NCBI GenBank assembly: GCA_910575705.1
Contig: CAJTFG010000001.1
Location: 745,217 to 809,216, forward strand
Reading direction: 5' to 3'
Length of the DNA stretch: 64,000 nt
Source of the DNA: Erysipelotrichales bacterium
GTDB lineage: Bacteria > Bacillota_I > Bacilli_A > Erysipelotrichales > Erysipelotrichaceae
The notes under the pieces were generated by a model. That model was given only the letters and a program-made list of their open reading frames with translations, ran no database searches and had not been told where the DNA came from. Position numbers and translations under genes: made by a program. Positions 8,294 to 17,598 of the stretch are shown here, in pieces (the stretch's first letter is position 1; each line of letters begins with the position of its first letter).

Positions 8294-8811
8294 TTTGAAC
8301 GGAAGAATGAAACGAATGGTAAAAAGACTATTCTTATAGAAGGAGTACGTCGTATTGGCAAAAGCAATGTTGTTATTCAAGCAGTATACGCTTGTAGGTG
8401 GAACGCCAATGCCGGTCATAAAATTTCTTGAAAATAATAAAAGTTTTTTTGAAGCAGATAAAGAAAAAAGAGTAGTGTTTAAATAAATAAAAGAGAGAGC
8501 GCAGGTAGATTAATATGAGGAAACATTTTTTTGATTAGCGTATTCAATGATTTCTAATGAATGTTTTTCATATAGTGATCCAAGTGTAGGATTATCAATC
8601 AATGAAGTAAGAACGTATGTGAAATGTTATTTTGGAGATATATTTTTTTAGTAAGGTATGCTTTTGATGAAAATGAATTATTGGAAAAAGTATATAAACA
8701 GATACTTTTAGATAAGTTATCTTTGAATAAGGGGTTTACTGTACATGATTTGCATCATTATCAAACCTTCAAGCTATGTAGGAAATGTGTGTTTAGTATC
8801 AAGAAAAGATA
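8294..8811 (+). pseudogene. decayed AAA ATPase (ATP-binding protein, DUF4143 type)
   Basis: Three fragments in different frames align in order with the common Firmicutes/Bacteroidetes ATP-binding protein that joins an AAA domain to DUF4143. First comes KNETNGKK, TILIEG and the P-loop VRRIGKSNVV (8303-8430). Second is YTLVGGTPMPVIKFLENNKS (about 8384-8486), matching the family's GGMP region. Third are YSDPSVGLSINEV, YVKCYFGD, RYAFDENELLEKVYKQILLD and KLSLNKGF (about 8560-8750), matching the C-terminal half. Internal deletions, frameshifts and stops show the gene is dead. The intact family is about 400-480 residues. It is a likely past import next to the TA pair. Confidence 0.72.
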
Positions 8812-8835
8812 AATAAGCAATAGGGAGAAACGAAA

Positions 8836-9096
8836 ATGAAAAAGATTACCGAGGTTATAAGAGGAATCCAATATTCTTTACAATTTCAATATTTGCGAAC
8901 AGGGGCGACGAAAAACGGATGGAGAATGGGGCCTGATTTATATGCGAAATGCCCTCAATGTGGATATTATATGTCGTTGGATCCAGTACAAAATGAAAGT
9001 TGCCCTTGTGGTAATCTGACTAAAGATAGCGATTATGGAAGATTCGGAGCAAGAACCGGAGATGAATCTATAAAGATATATCAGAAGAAAAAATAA
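8836..9096 (+). CDS. small zinc-ribbon protein of unknown function
   Basis: This 86-residue protein has a single zinc-ribbon-like Cys set, CPQCGYYM with CPCG 17 residues later, in the middle of an otherwise polar sequence. A good AGGGAG site lies 8 bases before ATG. No membrane segment or signal peptide is visible. The four cysteines probably bind Zn2+, and nucleic-acid or protein binding is possible, but no function can be assigned. It is flanked by the ATPase remnant and an acetyltransferase gene. Confidence 0.7.
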   Translation: MKKITEVIRGIQYSLQFQYLRTGATKNGWRMGPDLYAKCPQCGYYMSLDPVQNESCPCGNLTKDSDYGRFGARTGDESIKIYQKKK

Positions 9097-9191
9097 CGCT
9101 GAATTCTAAATCATTTTGTTCATATTGGATCTATTGTCTATGACAGAAGATGAAAAGAGATGCGTTATATGGAAGTAAGGGAAGTGGAAGT

Positions 9192-10001
9192 ATGATAAAG
9201 TTTGTAACACCACAGCTGCAGCATGAAAAACTGGCGCAGGAGTATATGGAAGAACATCGCCGATACGGTGAATATACATTGCATGGTTCTGCTTTGCTGG
9301 ATAGTGAAAGAAGCTATGATCAATGGGTCGGTATGATCCATGGCAATCGCTGCCGGGAAACGGTAACAGAGGGATGGGTTTCGGCCAGTACGTATTTTGT
9401 GATGGATGAGGAAGAAAGAGAAATTATCGGCATGGTAGACATACGCCATGAATTAAATGAGTTTCTCAGAAGCTATGGCGGACATATCGGTTATGGAGTG
9501 CGCCCTTCTAAAAGAAGGCAAGGATATGCCTCTTTGATCTTACGCAAAGCATTGCAGTATTGTAAGCTTTTGCATATACAAGAAGTGATGATATCGTGCA
9601 ATGCGGATAATGAAGCCAGTAGAAGAACGATCTTATCGTGCGGTGGACAGTTGGAAAAAGAATTGACGAAGGATGGGCAGCCATATCAGATTTACTGGAT
9701 ACGATTGCCGGCAGTGAAGCTTTGTGAAATGGATGCCTCTGCTAAGAAACATATCCTGCAAACATCCTTTTATAGTCAGATACCGCTGCGATTGAAGAGT
9801 TTTCAAGGTAAAGAGAAAAAGAAACGAGTACTGTTAGAACGTATTATCGAAGAATTCGCTTATGAAGAGCTATATACGGAAAAAGAAGTGACCCGGCTTT
9901 TGTCATCTATATATGACGATGCGGTGCTGCTGCGTCGATATCTTATCATTTACGGATATATGCAGAGAAAGAAAGACGGGAGCTGTTACTGGAGAACATA
10001 G
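9192..10001 (+). CDS. GNAT N-acetyltransferase fused to DUF2087
   Basis: This two-domain protein has 269 residues. Residues 1-170 form a GNAT fold with the acetyl-CoA loop GVRPSKRRQGYAS and the HIGYGV strand before it. Residues ~195-269 are a DUF2087 domain (RLKSFQGKEKKKRVLLERI, YTEKEVTRLL, YDDAVLLRRYLIIYGYM), a winged-helix-like module usually found with regulators and acetyltransferases. ATG 9192 is chosen over the upstream ATG 9150 because homologous GNAT proteins begin at this point. The acceptor substrate is unknown. Confidence 0.85.
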   Translation: MIKFVTPQLQHEKLAQEYMEEHRRYGEYTLHGSALLDSERSYDQWVGMIHGNRCRETVTEGWVSASTYFVMDEEEREIIGMVDIRHELNEFLRSYGGHIGYGVRPSKRRQGYASLILRKALQYCKLLHIQEVMISCNADNEASRRTILSCGGQLEKELTKDGQPYQIYWIRLPAVKLCEMDASAKKHILQTSFYSQIPLRLKSFQGKEKKKRVLLERIIEEFAYEELYTEKEVTRLLSSIYDDAVLLRRYLIIYGYMQRKKDGSCYWRT

Positions 10002-10049
10002 ATCTATGAGGGGATCTTCTTTTTCACAAAAGAAACAGAGGTGATAACT

Positions 10050-10805
10050 ATGCTGATGCTCATATCTCCAGCGAAGAATCTGAAGCCTTTGGTAAGCGAT
10101 CATCCGCTAAGCATACCCGTATTTGCGAAAGAGAGCGAGCGCATTTTGAAAGAACTGAAAAAATATCGCCTGGAGGAACTGATGATGCTTCTGCAAGTAA
10201 AAGAGCCCCTCGCATTTCTTAACATGGAACGCTATCGGGAGATCGGTTATGATGATATGGGAACAGCGGCATTTCTTACTTACCATGGTATTCAATATAA
10301 ATACATGGACCATCGGGATCTTACGGATGATGATATTTTTTACGCAAACGATCATCTACGTATTTTATCCGGCTTTTACGGTATCGTGAGACCTCTGGAC
10401 AGCGTATATCCATATCGCTTGGAAATGCAGACAAAACTATCTATAGGAAAGCATGCGGATTTATATGCGTATTGGGGCGATCGATTGATGAAAGAAATAC
10501 GCAAAGAGTTGAAAAATCATCCGGAACCGGTTTTGTTAGATCTATGCAGTCAGGAATATACAAAGTCTTTCTATCCGTATTTGCGGGAAACAGATCGGTA
10601 TGTAAACATTGTATTTCGCATATGGAAAAACGGTAAGCTGAAAACGGAAGCAACGCAAGCCAAGATGGCCAGAGGAATGATGGTACATGATATGATCAAA
10701 TATCGGATGGAAACGTTGGATGATGTAAAAAGATTTCATAGCGGAGGATATGTTTATCATGATGAATGCTCCGATGAGCGAAGTCTTGTATTTATAAAAA
10801 AGTAA
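10050..10805 (+). CDS. yaaA: peroxide stress protein YaaA (UPF0246)
   Basis: This 251-residue DUF328 protein begins with the family hallmark MLMLISPAKNL. It also carries LSGFYGIVRPLDSVYPYRLEM and ends with the conserved HSGGYVYH and SLVFIKK segments. YaaA homologues lower intracellular free iron and protect DNA during peroxide stress and have a DNA-binding fold; the role here is by homology. ATG 10050 follows a GAGGTG site by 7 bases and is preferred over GTG 10041. It is probably monocistronic; no clear terminator is visible behind it. Confidence 0.9.
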   Translation: MLMLISPAKNLKPLVSDHPLSIPVFAKESERILKELKKYRLEELMMLLQVKEPLAFLNMERYREIGYDDMGTAAFLTYHGIQYKYMDHRDLTDDDIFYANDHLRILSGFYGIVRPLDSVYPYRLEMQTKLSIGKHADLYAYWGDRLMKEIRKELKNHPEPVLLDLCSQEYTKSFYPYLRETDRYVNIVFRIWKNGKLKTEATQAKMARGMMVHDMIKYRMETLDDVKRFHSGGYVYHDECSDERSLVFIKK

Positions 10806-10920
10806 GAAATGAAAAGAAATTATAAAAGCTATAGAAATTTCAGTGCGTATCCTGTATAGTTAAGTTAACGCATATCATATTGTTTGAAAGAGAATAATAT
10901 GTATGGAAAGGGGATAGGAA

Positions 10921-11382
10921 ATGAAACGGTTATGTGTTATTTTAATGGCTGTATGCATGTTGGCAGGCTGCAGCGGAGGAAAAGAGAAGAAGGTCATCTG
11001 TAAAGAAGAATACGATGGCGATGCTTATGTTTACGAGTTTTATGCTACAGGGGATACGATGAACTCTCATACCATCAAGGTCGATGCGGATTTGAAGGTA
11101 TGGGAATTGGATGAAGAAGATCTGTCCGAAGAAAATATTGAATCTACAAAAGAAATGCTGGATGAATATTATATGGATATCTATATGGGGCTGAAAGGGA
11201 TAAAGACGACATCTGCGATCGATGAAAATAAGACAAAGTATACAGCGACCATAGAAATCGACTTTTCTAAGGTAGATTTTAAGGAATTGGAAAAGGCGGA
11301 TCTGGTAGATGAGGGAACGCAGGAGATCTCATTGGAGATGACGTTGGAAGATTACAGTAACTGTACGGAAACAGAATTATAA
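10921..11382 (+). CDS. DUF1307 (YehR-like) lipoprotein
   Basis: This 153-residue protein starts with a type II signal peptide (MKRLCVILMAVCMLAGCSGG) with lipobox LAGC, so it is anchored outside the membrane at Cys17. The acidic mature part resembles the YehR/DUF1307 lipoprotein family, including ISLEMTLEDYSNC near the end. The function of that family is not established. Its ribosome binding site is AAAGGGG. The gene stands alone between yaaA and the glycogen operon and is followed by a terminator. Confidence 0.8.
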   Translation: MKRLCVILMAVCMLAGCSGGKEKKVICKEEYDGDAYVYEFYATGDTMNSHTIKVDADLKVWELDEEDLSEENIESTKEMLDEYYMDIYMGLKGIKTTSAIDENKTKYTATIEIDFSKVDFKELEKADLVDEGTQEISLEMTLEDYSNCTETEL

Positions 11383-11388
11383 TATATG

Positions 11389-11415
11389 GGCATGATAATG
11401 AATCATGCCTTTTTT
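11389..11415 (+). terminator. terminator after the DUF1307 lipoprotein
   Basis: GGCATGAT/ATCATGCC is a perfect 8-bp stem with a 5-nt loop and six T after it. Confidence 0.88.
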
Positions 11416-11589
11416 TATCGAAAGATCGCGTTATTTGTCAATGGAAAGAACGGTCATAAGAGGCGGTTTATGATAATATAATGATGATGCCGGGTATATG
11501 ACTTTGCGATGGAAAGACAAAAAAACCGTTAAAAAGGGTATTGACTTTTTTTAAGATGTTTGCATTGATTGATAAGGTTTTAACATTTT

Positions 11590-11606
11590 TTGAAAACGCA
11601 TACATA
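11590..11606 (+). promoter_or_regulatory. cre (CcpA) site upstream of glgCDA
   Basis: TTGAAAACGCATACATA matches the catabolite-responsive element consensus WTGNNARCGNWWWCAWW at every position. It lies about 38 bases upstream of the best -35 candidate, a position compatible with CcpA control of glycogen synthesis. Confidence 0.75.
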
Positions 11607-11643
11607 AAAGTTGATTTTCTTAAGGAAAAGGGTAGAATTTTCA

Positions 11644-11671
11644 TTGGAAAGTTATTATACTAAGTATATAA
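11644..11671 (+). promoter_or_regulatory. probable promoter of the glycogen operon
   Basis: TTGGAA (11644-11649) and TATATA (11666-11671) are 16 bases apart, ending 28 bases before the glgC start. A TATACT at 11656-11661 is an alternative -10 without a good -35. Confidence 0.45.
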
Positions 11672-11699
11672 AAATAAATTCCTAAGGGGGGATTTACAG

Positions 11700-12830
11700 A
11701 TGAGACAAAACAATATGGTGGCCATGATCCTGGCCGGAGGGCGCGGTTCTCGACTGCATGCCTTAACCAAAAAGATCGCGAAACCGGCCGTTTATTACGG
11801 CGGTAAATACCGTATCATCGATTTTCCTTTAAGCAACTGTGCCAATTCCGGGATCGATAATGTCGGCGTTCTGACACAGTATGAATCTACCTTGTTGAAT
11901 TCTTATGTATCGGCGGGTGGTCGCTGGGGTCTGGATGCAAAAGACAGCGGTGTCTATGTCCTGCCTCCAAGAGAAAAAGAGGATGCGGATTTAGGAGCTT
12001 ACCGAGGAACGGCAGATGCCATTTCTCAGAACATCGACTTTGTCGATACGTTCAATCCGGAATATGTACTCATTTTATCAGGGGATCATATTTACAAGAT
12101 GAACTATGCAAAGATGCTGTCCCATCACAAAGCGTGTGATGCCGACGCAACCATTGCGGTGCTTCCTGTTCCGATGGAAGAGGCCAGTCGTTTCGGAATC
12201 ATGAATACGGATGAATCCGAGAGGATCATCGAATTTGAAGAGAAGCCGGAGCATCCGAAGAGCAACTTGGCTTCCATGGGTATTTACATCTTTAACTGGA
12301 AATTGCTCAGAAAAATGCTGCAAGCGGATATGGATAATCCCGAGTCTTCTCATGATTTCGGAAAGGATATCATTCCGAAGATGCTGGCGGAGGGCAAGCG
12401 TCTGTATGCCTATAAGTTCCAGGGTTATTGGAAGGATGTAGGTACGATCGATTCCCTCTGGGAAGCAAATATGGATCTGTTAAGTAAAAACAATGAGTTG
12501 GATCTTGCCGATCAGAGCTGGAAGATCTATACCGAGGATGTAGCGACCATGCCGCATTATTTGGGGAAAGATGCACAGATCGTGCGTTCCTGTGTAAATC
12601 AAGGCTGCTATATCAACGGAAAGGTAGAAGGTTCTGTTTTGTTTACCAATGTCAAGGTAGCAAAAAATGCTCAGGTAAATGACTCTGTCATCATGCCGGA
12701 TGTTGAGATCGGGGAAGGTGCCGTTATCAATCGTGCGATCGTTGCCCAGGGTGTGAAGATCGATCCGGGCGCTGTTGTCGGCGATCCGAAAAGCGAGCAT
12801 ATTGAATTGATTTCAAAAAGAGTGAGGTGA
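11700..12830 (+). CDS. glgC: glucose-1-phosphate adenylyltransferase
   Basis: This is ADP-glucose pyrophosphorylase, the committed step of glycogen synthesis: ATP + glucose-1-P to ADP-glucose + PPi. Its 376 residues are the normal size. The nucleotidyltransferase loop [12 protein letters not shown], the [15 protein letters not shown] segment, the [10 protein letters not shown] glucose-1-P motif and the C-terminal left-handed beta-helix (for example [11 protein letters not shown]) are intact. AAGGGGGG precedes ATG. It is the first gene of glgC-glgD-glgA. In Firmicutes GlgC acts with GlgD as a heteromer. Confidence 0.96.
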   Translation: MRQNNMVAMILAGGRGSRLHALTKKIAKPAVYYGGKYRIIDFPLSNCANSGIDNVGVLTQYESTLLNSYVSAGGRWGLDAKDSGVYVLPPREKEDADLGAYRGTADAISQNIDFVDTFNPEYVLILSGDHIYKMNYAKMLSHHKACDADATIAVLPVPMEEASRFGIMNTDESERIIEFEEKPEHPKSNLASMGIYIFNWKLLRKMLQADMDNPESSHDFGKDIIPKMLAEGKRLYAYKFQGYWKDVGTIDSLWEANMDLLSKNNELDLADQSWKIYTEDVATMPHYLGKDAQIVRSCVNQGCYINGKVEGSVLFTNVKVAKNAQVNDSVIMPDVEIGEGAVINRAIVAQGVKIDPGAVVGDPKSEHIELISKRVR

Positions 12831-12835
12831 CGGAT

Positions 12836-13951
12836 ATGTGCAATGCATTTGGAATCGTAAATTTTGAAGGACCGGATGTTCGCGTCAGCGGACTGGAAGA
12901 TTACCGTCCTGCCGGAGCATTCTCCTTTTTAGGGAGATATCGCCTGATTGATTTTCCTTTGTCTAATATGACGAACAGCGGAATCGATCGCATTGAAGTA
13001 TTTGTGAAAAACAGACAGCGTTCTCTGATTGAACATCTGGGAACCGGCCGTCATTACAATATTAACTCAAAGCGCGGAAAGCTTCATATCCTGCCTGTGG
13101 AAACAGGAGTACAAAATGATCTTTATAATCATGATGTAGCTGGTTATATGTATAATATGGGAACGATTGAGGAACTCGATCAGCCATATGTGATCATAGC
13201 GCCGAGTCATATGATCTTTCGTTATGATTTTTCCAGTTTTCTGGAAAAGCATATGGAGAGCGGTGCGGATATAACGATGCTGTATCATGTGGTCGATACG
13301 GCAAAAGAAACGTGCATCAATTGTGATGTTTTGAATCTGAATAAACAGAAAGGTGTTCTTTCTATCGATAAGAACCGCGGCAACTATAAAACGAGAAACA
13401 TTTCCATGGAAACGTATGTCATGAGCAAGGATCTGTTTGTCGATCTGGTAAAAAAAGCTGCCAATACATCTTCTTTATACAGCTTTAAGGATATCATCAA
13501 CGATGAATGTTCTGAGTTGGATATCCGCGGAGTTGCTCATAAAGGGTTCTTTGCGTGCATCAATGATTTCAAGAGTTACTATCGCACGAATATGGAACTG
13601 ATCGATTATGAAAAAGCGATGGAGCTGTTCTCCGATGATTGGCCGTTTTATACGCGAACCAATGATTCTGCGCCAACGCAGTATTATTCTACCAGCGATG
13701 TATGCAACAGCGTCATTACGAACGGCTGCAGTATCGAAGGTACTGTAGAAAACAGTGTGATCGGTCGGGGATGCATCATTAAGAAAGGTGCTATCGTTCG
13801 CAACAGCGTGGTTTCTCCGCAAGCAGTGATCGGAGAAGACGTACATGTGGAATATGCGGTCGTTGATAAAAAAGCGAAGATTTCACGCAAGAAGGATGTG
13901 CTTGGTGATGCACAAAATCCTTTGTATGTGAAAAGAAACGATAAGATCTGA
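12836..13951 (+). CDS. glgD: GlgD, regulatory ADP-glucose pyrophosphorylase subunit
   Basis: This GlgC paralogue of 371 residues keeps the nucleotidyltransferase and beta-helix folds (GRYRLIDFPLSNMTNSGID; later NSVIGRGCIIKKGAIVRNSV). It lacks the glycine-rich GGRGSRL catalytic loop, having LEDYRPAGAFSFLG in its place. That is characteristic of the non-catalytic GlgD subunit, which enhances GlgC activity. ATG 12836 has AGGTGA 7 bases upstream, overlapping the end of glgC. A GTG at 12827 that overlaps the glgC stop is an alternative start. Its stop overlaps the start of glgA. Confidence 0.93.
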   Translation: MCNAFGIVNFEGPDVRVSGLEDYRPAGAFSFLGRYRLIDFPLSNMTNSGIDRIEVFVKNRQRSLIEHLGTGRHYNINSKRGKLHILPVETGVQNDLYNHDVAGYMYNMGTIEELDQPYVIIAPSHMIFRYDFSSFLEKHMESGADITMLYHVVDTAKETCINCDVLNLNKQKGVLSIDKNRGNYKTRNISMETYVMSKDLFVDLVKKAANTSSLYSFKDIINDECSELDIRGVAHKGFFACINDFKSYYRTNMELIDYEKAMELFSDDWPFYTRTNDSAPTQYYSTSDVCNSVITNGCSIEGTVENSVIGRGCIIKKGAIVRNSVVSPQAVIGEDVHVEYAVVDKKAKISRKKDVLGDAQNPLYVKRNDKI

Positions 13952-15384
13952 TGCAGATTTTAATGGCAGCGGCTGAAGGATTGCCGTTTATCAAGAGCGG
14001 CGGTCTGGCCGACGTGATCGGATCCCTTCCTTTTGAACTTACCAAAAAAGGACATGAAGTCCGCGTTGTGCTTCCTTTATATTTAAAGATAGCACAAAAG
14101 CATCACCAGGACTTTCATTTGGAAAAGCAATTTTGCATTGACATCAATTATCGTCAGGCACAGGTAAATATCTGGGCAACGATGGTAAAGGATGTAAAGT
14201 TCTATTTCGTAGAGCATCAAGGATATTTTGAAAGAGAGAGCATGTATGGCTACGATGATGACGGAGAGCGTTTTGCTTACTATCAAAGAGCCATCGTAGA
14301 AATGCTCAATCAGCTGAATTATTTTCCGCAAATCATTCATTCTCATGACTGGCATACCGGAATGATACCGGCACTATGTAAGGAAACGCATGGATTTGAT
14401 GAACGCTACCGCAATATACGTCATGTGTATACGATTCATAATTTGGCATATCAGGGTAATTTCGGACCGGAGATGCTGAACAGCTGTCTCGGATTGGAGT
14501 GGCGCGTGTTTGATAACGGAAACGTCCGCTATGACGGCGGCATCAGCTTTATGAAATCGGGGATCCTTTATGCCGATAAGGTGACGACCGTTTCTCCTAG
14601 CTATGCACAGGAAATTCTGACACCGCAGTACGGAGAACATCTGGAAGCGGTATTGGAAATGCGGAAGTATGACCTTTGGGGTATCGTAAATGGTATCGAT
14701 ATTGAGGATTGGAATCCTAAAACAGATCGTGAGATCCCTTATAATTTCAATAAGGTAAATGTGATAAAGAAGAAAAAGCAGTGTAAGAATGCTCTTCAAA
14801 AAGAGATGGGGCTAGAAGTCAAAGACGATGTGATGATGGTAGGAGTAGTGTCTCGTCTGACATGGCAGAAAGGCTTTTATCTTCTGATGGAGCAGCTTTC
14901 TGAAATATGTCGTATGCCGATCCAACTTGTCGTTTTGGGAAGCGGTGAAGCGGAGATTGAAACAAAGATGGTGCAGTTGGAAGAGGGAAACAAGGGGAGA
15001 ATTGTATTCTATCGAGGATACAACGAATCTTTGGCGCATCGCATTTATGCAGCCAGCGATCTGTTTCTGATGCCGTCATTATTTGAACCATGCGGTATTT
15101 CACAGCTGATCAGCATGCGTTATGGCACATTGCCGCTTGTACGCGAAACAGGCGGTTTGCGGGATACGGTAGATCCATACAATGAATATGAGCATTCCGG
15201 AAATGGATTCAGTTTTGCGAACTATAATTCCGGTGAGATGATTCAGGTATTATGGAATGCGATCCACGTATATTACGACTGTCCGAAAAACTGGAAAGAG
15301 CTCGTTAAGAATGCTATGAACACGGATGTGAGCTGGGAAAAAAGCGCACAGATCTACGATCAGCTATATCACAGTTTATGGTAA
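13951..15384 (+). CDS. glgA: glycogen synthase (ADP-glucose, GT5)
   Basis: This GT5 glycosyltransferase extends alpha-1,4-glucan from ADP-glucose. The 477 residues are full length. The ADP-glucose motif KSGGLADVIGSLP lies near residue 16. The C-terminal GT-B half has FEPCGISQLISMRYGTLPLVRETGGL, and HDWHTG and IHNLAYQG are also conserved. The start ATG overlaps the glgD stop (TGATG). No branching enzyme (glgB) or phosphorylase (glgP) is adjacent; the next bases are a terminator and a repeat element. Confidence 0.96.
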   Translation: MQILMAAAEGLPFIKSGGLADVIGSLPFELTKKGHEVRVVLPLYLKIAQKHHQDFHLEKQFCIDINYRQAQVNIWATMVKDVKFYFVEHQGYFERESMYGYDDDGERFAYYQRAIVEMLNQLNYFPQIIHSHDWHTGMIPALCKETHGFDERYRNIRHVYTIHNLAYQGNFGPEMLNSCLGLEWRVFDNGNVRYDGGISFMKSGILYADKVTTVSPSYAQEILTPQYGEHLEAVLEMRKYDLWGIVNGIDIEDWNPKTDREIPYNFNKVNVIKKKKQCKNALQKEMGLEVKDDVMMVGVVSRLTWQKGFYLLMEQLSEICRMPIQLVVLGSGEAEIETKMVQLEEGNKGRIVFYRGYNESLAHRIYAASDLFLMPSLFEPCGISQLISMRYGTLPLVRETGGLRDTVDPYNEYEHSGNGFSFANYNSGEMIQVLWNAIHVYYDCPKNWKELVKNAMNTDVSWEKSAQIYDQLYHSLW

Positions 15385-15391
15385 AGGTAAG

Positions 15392-15414
15392 AACACAGCG
15401 TTGCTGTGTTTTTT
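15392..15414 (+). terminator. terminator of glgCDA
   Basis: AACACAGC/GCTGTGTT with a 3-nt loop is followed by a T tract. Confidence 0.85.
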
Positions 15415-15424
15415 GCTATGACAG

Positions 15425-15705
15425 GACAGAGGTTCGGTTCTAAGGGGCACGATTTCTGTTCACAACAGAATTGCGGTAGTGGAAGGAAGTCTTTGTCAGG
15501 AAGTCGGTCTCTGCGTCCATGGCTCCGGCGTTTTAGCTCTCAATTATCGTGACTTCGGAACCTGTGATTATGATAAAGATTGTCCTCGATATTATCCATT
15601 ATCTACTTCACAGCATGAATTGAATCGAAATGTCGCAACATTTGATGGGAAAAGCGTATCGAGGCATCCGTCTTTTTATCGAGGAGATTATCAGCGTCCG
15701 GCTCT
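15425..15705 (+). repeat. dispersed intergenic repeat, copy A
   Basis: This 281-bp segment shares three blocks, in the same order and orientation, with a segment at 20904-21196. They are GACAGAGGTTCG at the left end, GGGCACGATTTCTGTT about 20 bases in, and ATCAGCGTCCGGCTCT at the right end. The interiors look different. A 76-codon frame crosses it but has no ribosome binding site. I see no transposase and no long terminal inverted repeat, only ACAGAG/CTCTGT at the ends of this copy. It fills the gap between glgA and the IMP dehydrogenase promoter. Confidence 0.55.
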
Positions 15706-15799
15706 GTAGATATTCGACAATTATAATATGTATTATGATTCTATATGACATACAGAGGCGGCTTATTTTTATGTATTTTGAAAATATTTTCAAAGCTTC

Positions 15800-15828
15800 T
15801 TGACTTCACGTAGGCAAGTCTTTATAAT
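15800..15828 (+). promoter_or_regulatory. promoter of the IMP dehydrogenase gene
   Basis: TTGACT (15800-15805) and TATAAT (15823-15828) have a 17-base spacer. GACTT (15802-15806) and AAGTC (15816-15820) form an inverted repeat spanning the -35 and spacer, a possible operator. Confidence 0.8.
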
Positions 15829-15896
15829 AAGTAAAAATATTCAATTTTAAATGCGGAAAGTTTATGATTGAAACAATGGAAAAGGAGATGAAGACG

Positions 15897-17408
15897 ATGG
15901 CATATTTTTTTGATGAACCCTCTCGTACATTCAGTGAATATCTGATCGTTCCGGGATATTCTTCCAGTGAATGCACACCAGCAAACGTATCTTTGAAAGC
16001 CCCTTTGGTGAAGTTTAAAAAAGGTGAAGCCTCTTCCCTTTCTTTGAATATTCCAATGGTATCCGCTATCATGCAGTCCGTATCCGGAGAACGCATGGCA
16101 GTGGCTCTTGCCAGAGAAGGCGGAGTTTCTTTCATCTATGGTTCACAGACGATTGAAAACGAAGCGGCCATGGTTCGCCGTGTGAAAGCAACCAAAGCGG
16201 GATTTGTACATAGTGATTCTAATATCAAACCGGATGCGACATTAGCCGATGTACTTGCGAAAAGAGAAGAGACCGGTCATGCGACGATGGCGGTGACGGA
16301 TGACGGTACGAGTGACGGGAAATTACTGGGGATCATAACGAGCCGCGATTATCGTGTTTCCCGTATGGATCCGAATACGAAAGTCAGTGAATTTATGACG
16401 CCGTTTGATAAGCTGATCTATGGTAAAGACGGTTGTTCATTAAAAGAAGCGAATGATATCATATGGGATAATAAGCTCAATCAGCTGCCGATCATTGATG
16501 AACAGCAGCATTTGAAGGCGTTTGTATTCCGAAAGGATTATGATTCTCACAAGGAGAATCCGAATGAACTGTTAGATGACCATAAGCGTTATATCGTCGG
16601 TGCGGGAATTAATACCCGTGACTATGAACAACGCGTGCCGGCACTGGTGGAAGCCGGAGCGGACGTTCTTTGTATCGATTCCAGCGAAGGATTCAGCGAA
16701 TGGCAGAAACGCACTTTGGAATGGATTCGCAGCCGTTATGGAGATACGGTAAAGGTAGGAGCCGGAAATGTCGTAGATGCGGAAGGGTTCCGCTTCCTTG
16801 CGGAGGCCGGCGCTGATTTTGTGAAGATCGGGATCGGCGGCGGTTCCATTTGTATTACCCGTGAACAAAAGGGGATCGGACGCGGACAGGCAACGGCTAC
16901 CATTGAAGTGGCAAAAGCGCGAGATGCGTATTTTAAAGAAACAGGCATTTACATTCCTATTTGCAGTGACGGCGGTATCGTTCATGATTATCATATTACC
17001 TTGGCATTGGCGATGGGAGCGGACTTTGTTATGCTGGGACGTTATTTTTCTCGTTTTGAAGAATCTCCTACTAAAAAAGTTACCATTAATGGAACGTATA
17101 TGAAAGAGTATTGGGGCGAGGGAAGTGCGCGAGCACGTAACTGGCAGCGCTATGATATGGGCGGTTCTTCCAAGCTTTCCTTTGTGGAAGGTGTCGACTC
17201 TTATGTTCCATATGCCGGTATGTTAAAGGATAATGTAGAGCTTACATTAAGCAAGGTAAAGCATACGATGTGCAATTGCGGTGCGCTGACGATTTCGGAA
17301 TTGCAGGAAAAAGCGAAACTGACCCTCGTATCATCTACGAGTATCGTAGAAGGCGGCGCTCATGACGTAGTTGTAAAAGATAATACATATGATGCAAAGG
17401 TACAATAA
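15897..17408 (+). CDS. guaB: inosine-5'-monophosphate dehydrogenase
   Basis: IMPDH oxidises IMP to XMP with NAD+, the first committed step to GMP. This 503-residue form belongs to the clade starting [17 protein letters not shown]. The TIM barrel holds the catalytic Cys loop [11 protein letters not shown] followed by GIGRGQATA, plus [10 protein letters not shown] and [16 protein letters not shown] pair lies at about residues 95-220. ATG 15897 is chosen because AGGAG sits 8 bases upstream; earlier in-frame ATGs at 15864 and 15888 are too far from or too close to it. It is a single-gene unit with a strong terminator, and no guaA is adjacent. Confidence 0.93.
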   Translation: MAYFFDEPSRTFSEYLIVPGYSSSECTPANVSLKAPLVKFKKGEASSLSLNIPMVSAIMQSVSGERMAVALAREGGVSFIYGSQTIENEAAMVRRVKATKAGFVHSDSNIKPDATLADVLAKREETGHATMAVTDDGTSDGKLLGIITSRDYRVSRMDPNTKVSEFMTPFDKLIYGKDGCSLKEANDIIWDNKLNQLPIIDEQQHLKAFVFRKDYDSHKENPNELLDDHKRYIVGAGINTRDYEQRVPALVEAGADVLCIDSSEGFSEWQKRTLEWIRSRYGDTVKVGAGNVVDAEGFRFLAEAGADFVKIGIGGGSICITREQKGIGRGQATATIEVAKARDAYFKETGIYIPICSDGGIVHDYHITLALAMGADFVMLGRYFSRFEESPTKKVTINGTYMKEYWGEGSARARNWQRYDMGGSSKLSFVEGVDSYVPYAGMLKDNVELTLSKVKHTMCNCGALTISELQEKAKLTLVSSTSIVEGGAHDVVVKDNTYDAKVQ

Positions 17409-17428
17409 AAAGAACTTCGGTTCTTTTT
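17407..17428 (+). terminator. terminator after guaB
   Basis: AAAAAGAAC-TTCG-GTTCTTTTT is a classic tetraloop hairpin with a T tail, overlapping the stop codon. Confidence 0.92.
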
Positions 17429-17544
17429 ATTATGGTTTATGAGTGATCGTTTCTTTGCGGCTGAAAAGAATAAACTTTTATTTCCTAGGTAATAAATAAA
17501 ATAGAGAATGTATTCATAGCTTTTAAATAAAGGACGGAATAAGG

Positions 17545-17572
17545 TTGAAAAGCGATAAGAAGCTGTTATAAT
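17545..17572 (+). promoter_or_regulatory. promoter of the His-rich peptide gene
   Basis: TTGAAA (17545-17550) and TATAAT (17567-17572) are 16 bases apart, 26 bases before the start codon. Confidence 0.7.
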
Positions 17573-17598
17573 CATAAATAGAAAAGGGTGAAGATATT

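Noticed and set aside
8111-8419. 102-codon minus-strand frame over the ATPase remnant
   Set aside because: No ribosome binding site or known domain; plus-strand fragments of a known ATPase explain the DNA.
15425-15540. Possible lysine or other riboswitch in repeat copy A (GAGGTTCGG...)
   Set aside because: Only a few bases resemble the lysine element. The conserved core order is missing and the downstream gene is guaB.
15479-15709. 76-codon frame in repeat copy A
   Set aside because: Starts at GTG without a Shine-Dalgarno site, and its end coincides with the conserved repeat block rather than a protein family.
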